This document shows positions 54,143 through 61,995 of a DNA stretch of 64,000 nucleotides, piece after piece. A program made the translations under genes and the position numbers. The notes beneath the pieces are model-generated. The model searched no databases. It was not told the DNA's origin and worked only from the letters and a program-made list of their open reading frames with translations. Source of the DNA: Chitinophagaceae bacterium. Lineage in GTDB: Bacteria > Bacteroidota > Bacteroidia > Chitinophagales > Chitinophagaceae. The stretch spans positions 62,001-126,000 of the forward strand of contig JADJLJ010000004.1 of the NCBI GenBank assembly GCA_016710165.1, written 5' to 3'. Numbering within the stretch: the first letter of the stretch is position 1; each line of letters opens with the position of its first letter.

Positions 54143-54508
54143 ATGCAAAAGTGGCTGATCAAAATACTGGTGTGTTCGGTAAATGTATTTGTGCTGGCAT
54201 ATATCCTGCCGGGCATTACGATCGTTGATTTTTTTACCGCCATCATTGTTGCGGTGGTGCTGTCATTGCTGGATGCTTTTGTGAAACCGCTGCTTGTGCT
54301 TTTCACACTGCCTGCCACCATTGTAACGCTTGGACTTTTCCTGTTTGTGATAAACGCCGGCATCATCCTGCTGGATGCCTATTTTGTGCATGGGTTCAAG
54401 GTAGACAGTTTCTGGCATGCCCTGCTGTTTGGGGCCCTGCTCTCTTTTTTTAATTCGGTGGTGCACCGGAAGGCATTTCCTGCAGAAGATAAAAAGGAAG
54501 AAGTATAA
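54143..54508 (+). CDS. phage holin family membrane protein (YvlD-like)
   Basis: 121 residues, four hydrophobic helices: 5-22, 27-50 (FFTAIIVAVVLSLLDAFVKP), 55-77 (LPATIVTLGLFLFVINAGII) and 90-108. The pattern LLDAFVKPLL.LFTLPATIVTLGLFLFVINA is the hallmark of the Phage_holin_4_2/YvlD group, mostly chromosomal proteins of unknown function unrelated to any prophage here. It follows a short hairpin. Confidence 0.9.
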   Translation: MQKWLIKILVCSVNVFVLAYILPGITIVDFFTAIIVAVVLSLLDAFVKPLLVLFTLPATIVTLGLFLFVINAGIILLDAYFVHGFKVDSFWHALLFGALLSFFNSVVHRKAFPAEDKKEEV

Positions 54509-54523
54509 ACTACTTACCGTATT

Positions 54524-55030
54524 GAACGCCGTGGAGTGGTCTTTGACCAGCCACGAAAGAAAGTACAGTCGCTTGCGTCTTTTTTCCTGGTACCAGTTTG
54601 CCACAAAGACACAAAGGCACGAAGGACTGAAGCAAAAAAATGCGCAGCATTTTCTTTAGTGTCTTAGTGTCTTCGTGGTTAAATTCTTTTTTTCCGGCTG
54701 GTCGAAGACCACGCCGTGGCATCCGTAAGAGGCAATTCTTAAACGCTTGAACGCCGTGGCGTGGTCTCTGACCAGCCACGAAAGAAAGTACAGTCGCTTG
54801 CGTCTTTTTTCCGGGTACCTGTCTGAGTCATAGCAGCACAACCAAAAAATATTTCCCGCCTTTGTTCCTGTAAAAGCACCGTTGGTTCCGGCTGGTCGAA
54901 GACCACGCCGTGGCATCCTGTATAAACTGCTTGCCACATTGAACGCCGTGACGTGGTCTCTGACCAGCCACGAAAGAAAGTACAGTCGCTTGCGTCTTTT
55001 TTCCTGGTACCTGTCTAAGTTATAGCGGCA
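54524..55030 (+). repeat. cluster of three GGCGTGGTC/GACCAGCC repeat units
   Basis: Units start at 54524 (long form, 225 bp, including a CACAAAGACACAAAGGCACG palindrome), 54749 (192 bp) and 54941 (truncated). Each opens GAACGCCGTGG..GTGGTCT..GACCAGCC and closes GGCTGGTCGAAGACCACGCC. Fills the gap between the holin-like and VWA genes. Confidence 0.85.
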
Positions 55031-55056
55031 AAAGGCAGACTCAGGGGGACAGTTCC

Positions 55057-56238
55057 TTATTCAATTTTCATATTGAACCGCCTTGCCTGTTCTTTAATGG
55101 TCTTTTCCACTTCGGTTTCTAAAGTGGTGCCCGCATCGTTCTTGTTGTTGATATTTCTGACCCTTTCGGCGGCTATATAGGCATCTCTTTGCGCATTCAG
55201 CCTCGTTATCTCATTCTGAACATTACTGCGTTCGGCGCTTTTCTGGTTAACAAGTGCTTTCAGTTCTTCTTTGGTCTTGTTCTTCAAACTGTCGGGCAGG
55301 GCCTTTTTATCGAGTTTGTCCAATACCGCATCACCTTCTTTTTCTTTTGCATCAACCAGGTCCCAGCTTTCATTCTTATATAGCTCTTTTTTGCCTTTAA
55401 CGGTCACCCGTTTTATGGCTGCCGACTTATTGGTGGCATAGTTTAACTGGTCAACCTGCACCTGCTTGGCCTGTTTGGAAAATCCATCATAGCTATATGC
55501 AATATAGGTATTGTTCAGTTTGTCATTCAGCGAGAACAACACACTGTCGTACGGCGTAGGAATGTCTTCGGTTTTCGCATCCTGGTTGATGTTGCTGAAA
55601 CTTCCGTTGCCGCATTCGGCGCCCAGGTTCCAGTGTTCCCGTATCCCGTCCATGCGGCTGCCGCAATAGATCGTGTTCACGATCACGCCTTTCTTCTTTG
55701 CCTCCGCACAGGCTTTTGCATAATGCAGGTTGCCCTGTAAGAAATCTTCGTTGCCGGCAATGAAGATCACTTTATAACTGGATGTATTTGCATCCCAGGC
55801 GAGTTCATCCATGGAGGTGAAGATCACGTGGCCGCAATATTCATCACCACCATAGGTGGTAAGACTGAACAGGTTCTGCGAAAGCGAATCCAGGTCGCTG
55901 ATGAAACCATTTATCTTTTTTACATAACCCGCTTTTACGTTGTTGCTGCTCCGGCCATATTCATAAAGTGCTATTTCTATCTGCGGCAGCACATCGTTTT
56001 CACATGTTGCTTTTCCCATTACGGTCACCATGTTCCATAGCTGCGCCTTGGCCTGTTCTATCAGCCCGTCCATGCTGTTGCTTACATCCAGCAGGATGGC
56101 AGCCTGGATCTTCGGGCGGGCATTTTGTACAGGCGCCGGTTTGAGCGGACCGCTTTGGGTACCGGTAAAAGAGGAAATGGTGATCACTGCGGCCAGGGCA
56201 AAAAAAGAGGCAACAGCAGTTTTGAGGAGTGATTGCAT
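55057..56238 (-). CDS. exported VWA domain protein
   Basis: 393 residues. N-terminal membrane/signal segment (LKTAVASFFALAAVITISSF). A von Willebrand A domain from about residue 43 carries the metal-ion site DxSxS as ILLDVSNSMDG (Asp51, Ser53, Ser55), with downstream strands VIFTSMDELAW, YKVIFIAGNEDFLQG and IVNTIYCGS. The C-terminal quarter is a charged coiled coil (KTKEELKALVNQKSAERSNV). Probably a periplasmic or surface adhesion/assembly protein; partner unknown. Alone in its transcription unit. Confidence 0.9.
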   Translation of the reverse strand: MQSLLKTAVASFFALAAVITISSFTGTQSGPLKPAPVQNARPKIQAAILLDVSNSMDGLIEQAKAQLWNMVTVMGKATCENDVLPQIEIALYEYGRSSNNVKAGYVKKINGFISDLDSLSQNLFSLTTYGGDEYCGHVIFTSMDELAWDANTSSYKVIFIAGNEDFLQGNLHYAKACAEAKKKGVIVNTIYCGSRMDGIREHWNLGAECGNGSFSNINQDAKTEDIPTPYDSVLFSLNDKLNNTYIAYSYDGFSKQAKQVQVDQLNYATNKSAAIKRVTVKGKKELYKNESWDLVDAKEKEGDAVLDKLDKKALPDSLKNKTKEELKALVNQKSAERSNVQNEITRLNAQRDAYIAAERVRNINNKNDAGTTLETEVEKTIKEQARRFNMKIE

Positions 56239-56309
56239 AAAGAGAGGTTTTCATTCAGATGCAGCGCTTTGATGAATTGCACATGCGGGTTTTAAAAAAG
56301 GACCGTCTT

Positions 56310-56317
56310 TATATTTG
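56310..56317 (+). promoter_or_regulatory. -7 promoter element (TATATTTG) of the E1 gene
   Basis: Exact TAnnTTTG match 95 bp before the ATG at 56413. It shows that the open frame reaching back to 56317 is not the true start. Confidence 0.6.
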
Positions 56318-56412
56318 TGTTAACATTCAAAAAGAGGAATTCAAGCTATAAAGTACAAAAGCAATTTGGTAAGCTCCGGCAACATCTGCTAACTTTACCT
56401 ATAATTTATCTT

Positions 56413-58428
56413 ATGCAATTCGACAGAAAAGATTTAAGCAACGATGAGTTGATATCCATCTATAGAAAACTGCTGCTGCCCCGGATGATCGAGGAAAAGA
56501 TGCTGGTATTGTTGCGGCAGGGAAAGATCAGCAAATGGTTCAGCGGCATCGGGCAGGAAGCCATTGCCGTTGGCGCCACCCTTGCGTTGCAGAAAGACGA
56601 ATGGATCATGCCTCTGCACCGAAACCTGGGCGTATTCACTTCCCGGGATATGCCGCTGAGTAAACTGTTCATGCAGTGGCAGGGCAATAAGGAAGGATAC
56701 AGCAAGGGCAGGGAACGTAGTTTTCACTTCGGCACCAGGGAACAGCATATCTGCGGCATGATATCGCACCTGGGTCCGCAGCTGGCCATTGCAGATGGGG
56801 TAGCGCTTGCATATAAACTCAGAAAAGAAAATAAGGTATCGCTGGCCTTCACCGGCGATGGCGGAACCAGCGAAGGGGATTTTCATGAAGCATTGAACAC
56901 GGCTGCGGTGTGGGACCTGCCGGTGATCTTCATCATTGAGAACAATGGCTATGGATTGAGTACACCGGTGAATGAACAATATCGCTGTAAAAGTTTAGTA
57001 GATAAAGCCATCGGTTACGGCATAGAAGGCGTACAGATCGATGGGAATAATATCCTGTCGGTGCTTGATACCATTAAAGGTGTTCGGGATTACTGCATTA
57101 AAAATCAAAAACCCTACCTGATCGAGTGCATGACCTTCCGCATGCGCGGGCATGAAGAAGCCAGCGGCACCAAATACGTTCCTAAAGAACTCTTTGAGGA
57201 ATGGGAAAAGAAAGACCCGGTGAAGAATTTTGAACAATACCTGGTTGCCGGACATGTTTTAACCGGTACAAAGATCGACCAGATCAGGAATGAGACCAAA
57301 TCATATATTGAAACGGAATTGAGTATTGCATACAATGCGAAGGCACTTGTTGCGGATCTGGAAGAAGAGGTTAATGATGTGTATGCGGAGAGAAAGGATG
57401 CAGGATACAAGATGCAGGATACGGGTACGGATCATCCGGGATCTGGCATCCTGAATCCGGGATCTCCTGATAAGCGTTTCGTCGACGGCATCAAAGACGC
57501 CCTTCATCAATCCATGCAAAAACATCCCAACCTTATTTTAATGGGCCAGGATATTGCAGAATATGGTGGCGCTTTTAAAATAACGGAAGGGTTTGTGCAG
57601 GAGTTTGGAAAAGAAAGGGTGCGGAACACGCCGCTCTGTGAAAGCGCTATTGTGGGTGCAGCATTGGGATTAAGCCTGGAAGGATACAAATCCATGATGG
57701 AGATGCAGTTTGCCGATTTTGTTACGGTGGGGTTCAACCAGATCATCAACAACCTGGCAAAGATCCATTACCGCTGGGGACAAAATGCCGATGTGGTCAT
57801 CCGCATGCCCACCGGCGGAGGCGTAGGCGCCGGTCCGTTCCATTCGCAAAGCAATGAAGCATGGTTTGTGCATACGCCGGGATTGAAAGTTGTTTATCCT
57901 TCCACCCCTGCCGATGCAAAAGGATTACTGATCGCTGCCATCAACGACCCCAACCCTGTAATGTATTTTGAGCATAAGGCATTGTACCGTTCGGTAAGCG
58001 GCCCGGTACCGGATGAGTACTATGAGGTTGAGATCGGCAAAGCAAGACTGGTGCAAAGCGGAGATGATATCAGCATCATCACCTATGGTTCGGGCGTGCA
58101 CTGGGCCATGGACTATGCAAAGAATCACGAAGACATTTCCTTTCATATTCTGGATCTCCGGACCTTACTGCCCCTGGATCACGATGCCATCAAAGAAGCG
58201 GTTGCTGCCACCGGCAAGGTCTTACTGCTGCATGAAGACACGCTGACCGGCGGCATCGGCGGTGAGATAGCTGCATGGATCGCTGAAAACTGTTTCAGCC
58301 AGCTGGATGCACCGGTGATGCGTTGCGCTTCGCTGGATACACCCATCCCGTTCAACCTGGAACTGGAAAAGAATTTTATGGCCTACAGCAGGCTGGATGC
58401 ATTTGTGGAGAAGCTGCTGAATTATTAG
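56413..58428 (+). CDS. fused alpha-beta 2-oxoacid dehydrogenase E1 (branched-chain type)
   Basis: 671 residues. The N-terminal half (to about 325) is E1-alpha: MPLHRNLGVF, the thiamine-diphosphate motif GDGGTSEGDFHEALNTAAVW ... ENNGYGLSTP, and RMRGHEEASGTKYV. The C-terminal half (from about 355) is E1-beta: MGQDIAEYGGAFKITEGF, PLCESAIVGAALGLSLEGYK, MPTGGGVGAGPFHSQSNEAW, LLLHEDTLTGGIGGEIAAWI. Fused E1 of this size oxidises branched-chain 2-oxoacids with separate E2 and E3, not encoded here. The linker between halves holds a palindromic repeat in frame (57395-57468). Confidence 0.93.
   Translation: MQFDRKDLSNDELISIYRKLLLPRMIEEKMLVLLRQGKISKWFSGIGQEAIAVGATLALQKDEWIMPLHRNLGVFTSRDMPLSKLFMQWQGNKEGYSKGRERSFHFGTREQHICGMISHLGPQLAIADGVALAYKLRKENKVSLAFTGDGGTSEGDFHEALNTAAVWDLPVIFIIENNGYGLSTPVNEQYRCKSLVDKAIGYGIEGVQIDGNNILSVLDTIKGVRDYCIKNQKPYLIECMTFRMRGHEEASGTKYVPKELFEEWEKKDPVKNFEQYLVAGHVLTGTKIDQIRNETKSYIETELSIAYNAKALVADLEEEVNDVYAERKDAGYKMQDTGTDHPGSGILNPGSPDKRFVDGIKDALHQSMQKHPNLILMGQDIAEYGGAFKITEGFVQEFGKERVRNTPLCESAIVGAALGLSLEGYKSMMEMQFADFVTVGFNQIINNLAKIHYRWGQNADVVIRMPTGGGVGAGPFHSQSNEAWFVHTPGLKVVYPSTPADAKGLLIAAINDPNPVMYFEHKALYRSVSGPVPDEYYEVEIGKARLVQSGDDISIITYGSGVHWAMDYAKNHEDISFHILDLRTLLPLDHDAIKEAVAATGKVLLLHEDTLTGGIGGEIAAWIAENCFSQLDAPVMRCASLDTPIPFNLELEKNFMAYSRLDAFVEKLLNY
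57395..57468. repeat. palindromic repeat inserted in frame in the E1 linker
   Basis: GATGCAGGATAC occurs twice (57398-57422) and is answered by GGCATCCTGAATCCGGGATC, a dyad of the intergenic type. It keeps the reading frame and codes for roughly residues 328-352 (DAGYKMQDTGTDHPGSGILN), which separate the alpha and beta halves. Confidence 0.6.
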
Positions 58429-58487
58429 TAATTTCAGTATCCCTGCCCAGTCTAACTAAACTGTTTAAAAAGTGTCAAAGGTTCATT

Positions 58488-59110
58488 TTCGCCGTGGCGC
58501 CCGTGAGAGACAATTCTTAAACCCGTTCCGCCGTGGCGTGGTCTTTGACCAGCCACTAAAGAAAGAACAGTCGCTAACGTCTTTCTTCCCAATTGCATGC
58601 CTGAGTGATAGCGGCAGAACCAATGAGTATTTTCTGCCTTTCTTTCTGTGAAAAAGACCGTTGGTTCCGGCTGGTCAAAGACCACGCCGTTGCGTCCGTG
58701 AGAGGCAATTCTTAAACCCGTTCCGCCGTGGCGTGGTCTATGACCAGCCACTAAAACAAGAACAGTCGCTTATGTCTTTCTTCCCAATTGCATGTCTGAG
58801 TGATAGCGGCAGAACCAATGAGTATTTTCCGCCTTTCTTTTTGTGAAAAAGACCGTTGGTTCCGGCTGGTCAAAGCCCACGCCGGGGCATCCATGAGGGG
58901 CAATTCTTAAACCCGTTCCGCCGTGGCGTGTTCTATGACCACCCACTAAAGAAAGAACAGTCGCTAACGTCTTTCTTCCCAATTGCATGCCTGAGTGATA
59001 GCGGCAGAACCAATGAGTATTTTCTGCCTTTCTTTCTGTGAAAAAGACCGTTGGTTCCGGCTGGTCAAAGACCACGCCGTGGCATTCGGGAGGGGTAGAG
59101 GGTTTTAATT
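58488..59110 (+). repeat. three tandem 195-bp repeat units
   Basis: Units begin TTCCGCCGTGGCGTG at 58526, 58721 and 58916, an exact 195-bp period; a partial end of a unit lies at 58488. Each runs GGCGTGGTC..GACCAGCCACTAAA to GGCTGGTCAAAGACCACGCC and then CAATTCTTAAACCC. They belong to the same family as 54524-55030. Short spurious ORFs on both strands come from the repeats. Confidence 0.9.
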
Positions 59111-59139
59111 TGGATCTGGAATTCCAGCCTCAGCGAAAG

Positions 59140-59233
59140 CCTGGAACTGGAAAAGAATTTTATGGCCTACAGCCGGCTGGATGGATTTGTAGAGAAGCTG
59201 CTGAATTATTAGTAATTTCAGTATCCCTGCCCA
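59140..59233 (+). pseudogene. duplicated 3' end of the E1 gene
   Basis: 94 bp matching 58356-58449 at 91 positions: the last 24 codons of the E1 gene, its TAG and 20 bp of downstream sequence. The copy lies on the far side of the tandem repeats and directly before the serine hydrolase gene. Confidence 0.9.
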
Positions 59234-59255
59234 AACCATCTAAACCGATCAACAA

Positions 59256-60836
59256 ATGACAAAGAATCTTTTATTCATTGCAGCGATCACCGTTTTCATT
59301 TCCTGTGCCCAGCCCGGTAAAAAAGAAAGTCCGGCAACAGCTTCGGCCGGCAGTACATACCTCCCGGCTGTTTTTGCCGACCCCAACCGGCTGGAAAAAA
59401 TAAAGGGGGCTATGTCAGTCGTGGACAGCATCTACAAAAAACATGCAACCGACAACCATTTCCCTGCCATTTCTTTTGGGGTAGTGGTAGATGGGCAACT
59501 CATCTATAAGAACAGCTATGGTTATACCGATGTTGAAAAGAAGATACCGGCAACCTCATCCTCCCTGTTCCGCATTGCTTCCATGAGTAAAAGTTTTACC
59601 TGCATGGCCATTTTAAAACTCCGGGATGAAGGAAAACTGAACCTGGATGATCCGGCGCATTTATATATCCCTGAGCTAAAAAATCTGAAGTACCCAACCG
59701 CTGATGCGCCGCCGATCACGATACGCCATTTGATGACACATGGTGCCGGCTTCCCGGAAGATAATCCCTGGGGCGACCGGCAGCTTGCGGATACCGATAA
59801 GGACCTGATGGAATTCATCGGCAAACAGATCTCTTTTTCCAATCCGCCGGGCATTGCTTTCGAATACAGCAATTTAGGTTTTGCACTGCAGGGGAAGATC
59901 ATAACAAAGGTATCCGGCATGCGGTACCAGGACTATATCAAAAAAAATATTTTTGATCCGCTGGGTATGAAAACTGCCACGTATGAATATGCAGATGTAG
60001 CTCCTGGTAAATTAGCACATGGTTACCGTTGGCTGAATGAGAAGTGGAACGAAGAAGTATTGCTGCATGATACAAAGGACGGAAGCTGGGGTGCCATGGG
60101 CGCCATGATCAGTTCTATTGATGAGTTTGCCGGTTATATGGCATTCCATCTTTCTGCCTGGCCGCCAGGCAATGCAAAAGATGACGGACCCATAAAAAGA
60201 AGTTCGGTGAGGGAAATGCACCATCCCTGGCGGTGGAATGGTTTTAATGCGAATTTCAAATTCCCGGATGGAAGGACCTGTGCCGTTACATCAGCGTATT
60301 GTTATGGTTTGGGATGGTTGAATGATTGTGATGGTAAAACGTATATTTCTCATAGTGGCGGACTGCCGGGCTTTGGAAGCCAGTGGCGCATCATGCCCGA
60401 TTACGGCATTGGCGTAGTTGCATTTGCCAACCGTACCTATGCACCCATGGGGGGCGTGAACCTGCGGGTGCTGGATACGATCATCAAAATGGCCGGCCTG
60501 CAACCCCGGCAACTTCCCCCGTCAAAGATCCTGGAGCAACGCAAAAATGAGCTGATGAAGATATTGCCCGGCTGGGATAAAGCCGAACAGAGCGGCATCT
60601 TTGCCGAGAACTTTTTCCCGGATTACCCGATCGACAGTCTTAAAAAAGAAGCAAGAGGCCTGTTTACAAAAGCCGGAAAAATAATTGCGGTCAAAGAAAT
60701 GAGACCCGAGAACCAGTTGCGGGGTTCTTTTATCATTGAAGGGGAGAAAATAAACATCGAAATATATTTCACCTTATCACCTGAGAATCCTGCATTGATA
60801 CAGGAGTATCATATAAGGGAAGTACCGAAACAATGA
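59256..60836 (+). CDS. class C beta-lactamase-like serine hydrolase, lipoprotein
   Basis: 526 residues. Lipoprotein signal MTKNLLFIAAITVFISC, Cys17 lipidated. Catalytic signature of the PBP-beta-lactamase fold: SxxK as Ser109-M-S-Lys112 (FRIASMSKSFTCMAIL), YxN as FEYSNLGFAL, and HxG as YISHSGGLPGFGS. A C-terminal extension of about 100 residues follows the hydrolase domain. Members include peptidases, esterases and beta-lactamases; the substrate cannot be told. Alone on the plus strand, it starts 22 bp after the duplicated E1 fragment. Confidence 0.92.
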   Translation: MTKNLLFIAAITVFISCAQPGKKESPATASAGSTYLPAVFADPNRLEKIKGAMSVVDSIYKKHATDNHFPAISFGVVVDGQLIYKNSYGYTDVEKKIPATSSSLFRIASMSKSFTCMAILKLRDEGKLNLDDPAHLYIPELKNLKYPTADAPPITIRHLMTHGAGFPEDNPWGDRQLADTDKDLMEFIGKQISFSNPPGIAFEYSNLGFALQGKIITKVSGMRYQDYIKKNIFDPLGMKTATYEYADVAPGKLAHGYRWLNEKWNEEVLLHDTKDGSWGAMGAMISSIDEFAGYMAFHLSAWPPGNAKDDGPIKRSSVREMHHPWRWNGFNANFKFPDGRTCAVTSAYCYGLGWLNDCDGKTYISHSGGLPGFGSQWRIMPDYGIGVVAFANRTYAPMGGVNLRVLDTIIKMAGLQPRQLPPSKILEQRKNELMKILPGWDKAEQSGIFAENFFPDYPIDSLKKEARGLFTKAGKIIAVKEMRPENQLRGSFIIEGEKINIEIYFTLSPENPALIQEYHIREVPKQ

Positions 60837-60838
60837 TT

Positions 60839-61196
60839 TTTAACCGCAGAGGCGCAAAGGCGCAGAGTTTTGGTTCGAAAGAAGTTGAACGCCGTGGCGT
60901 GGTCTATGGCCAGCCACGAAAGAAAACCAATAAGTATTTTCCGTCTTTCTTAATATGAAAGCACTGTTGATCCCGGCAGGTCAAAGACCACGCCGGGGCA
61001 TCCGGGTAGGAAAAGGCAATTCTTAAACCCGCGAACGCCGTGGCGTGGTCTATGACCAGCCACTATTGAAAGTACTATCGCTTTCGTTTTTTTTCTTTTG
61101 TAGCTGTCTATTTCATAGCGGCAACACCAATAAGTATTTTCCACTTTCAAAAACAGCGATGGTACCGGCAGGTCGAAGACCACGCCGGGGCGCATG
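60839..61196 (+). repeat. palindromic repeat cluster (two units)
   Basis: Starts with an AACCGCAGAGGCGCAAAGGC half-repeat, then units at 60887 and 61033 with the GAACGCCGTGGCGTGGTCTATG..CCAGCCA opening and GGCAGGTC.AAGACCACGCC closing. Covers the whole gap between the hydrolase and the LytTR gene. Confidence 0.8.
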
Positions 61197-61227
61197 GGCG
61201 AAAAATATACGGCCTTCCTATCTGGGG

Positions 61228-61995
61228 TTACACTACCCGGTCCTGTATGGCGTCTAAAAAATCCTTGCGCCTGCGTTGTGATACTTCCAACCCTTTATTG
61301 TTTTCCATCATTACATATCCGCCGTCATGCCGTTGAAATTCTTTCACCTTTTTCAGGTTGATCAGATAGTGGTGGTGGATGCGAAAGAACCTATGTCCTC
61401 CCAGCTGATCTTCAAATTCACCCAGTGCCTTTGACGATACCAGTTTATGGCCATCGGTTAAAAAAACATAGGTATATGAACCATTCGCTTCACAGTAAAT
61501 GATTTCGCTGAAATTGACAAAAACGATCTTATCCGACATGGCGATGCCAATCTTCTGGTCGGTGTTGCCGGAATGGTTATTCAACAGCTTATCCAGGTTT
61601 TGTAATTGAATGGAAAGCCTGCCCAATTCGTTCCGTACATCATGCCTTATCTTCTGTATCACTTTGATCACATCCTCCGAACCCACGGGCTTGAGTAAAT
61701 AATCCACGGCGCTCAATCGGAATGCTTCCACGGCATATGCATCGTATGCTGTAACAAACACAACCCGGAAACCGGGGGATGGAAAACTGCGAACGAGATC
61801 TACGCCGGTCATTCCCGGCATTTCTATATCGAGGAAAACAAGGTCTGGATGCAGTTGTTCGATCAGGGCCTTTCCTTCTTCGGGGGAGTTGGAAACAGCC
61901 AGTACTTCCACATCCTCCCGGCAATGCTTTTTCAGTAATGTGCTCAAAACACTTACGGCAGAAGGCTCGTCATCAATTAGGATGGTCCGTATCAT
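61228..61995 (-). CDS. LytTR-family response regulator
   Basis: 255 residues. Receiver domain with DDE pocket (ILIDDEPSAV), phospho-acceptor Asp56 in LVFLDIEMPGMTG, and Lys in YLLKPVGSEDV. LytTR DNA-binding domain from about residue 150: MSDKIVFVNFSEIIYCEANG, then LGGHRFFRIHHHYLINLKKV. It pairs with the LytS-type kinase directly upstream, whose stop overlaps its start by 23 bp, so they are co-transcribed. Target genes unknown. Confidence 0.94.
   Translation of the reverse strand: MIRTILIDDEPSAVSVLSTLLKKHCREDVEVLAVSNSPEEGKALIEQLHPDLVFLDIEMPGMTGVDLVRSFPSPGFRVVFVTAYDAYAVEAFRLSAVDYLLKPVGSEDVIKVIQKIRHDVRNELGRLSIQLQNLDKLLNNHSGNTDQKIGIAMSDKIVFVNFSEIIYCEANGSYTYVFLTDGHKLVSSKALGEFEDQLGGHRFFRIHHHYLINLKKVKEFQRHDGGYVMMENNKGLEVSQRRRKDFLDAIQDRVV

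Noticed and set aside
54143..54508. Holin-like protein as evidence of a prophage
   Set aside because: No phage gene is nearby; YvlD/holin_4_2-type proteins are common chromosomal genes.
58452..59259. Several overlapping ORFs of 60-100 codons on both strands (VAGHRPRHG..., MVPAGQRPRR...)
   Set aside because: They are translations of the tandem palindromic repeats and recur with each unit, in both directions.
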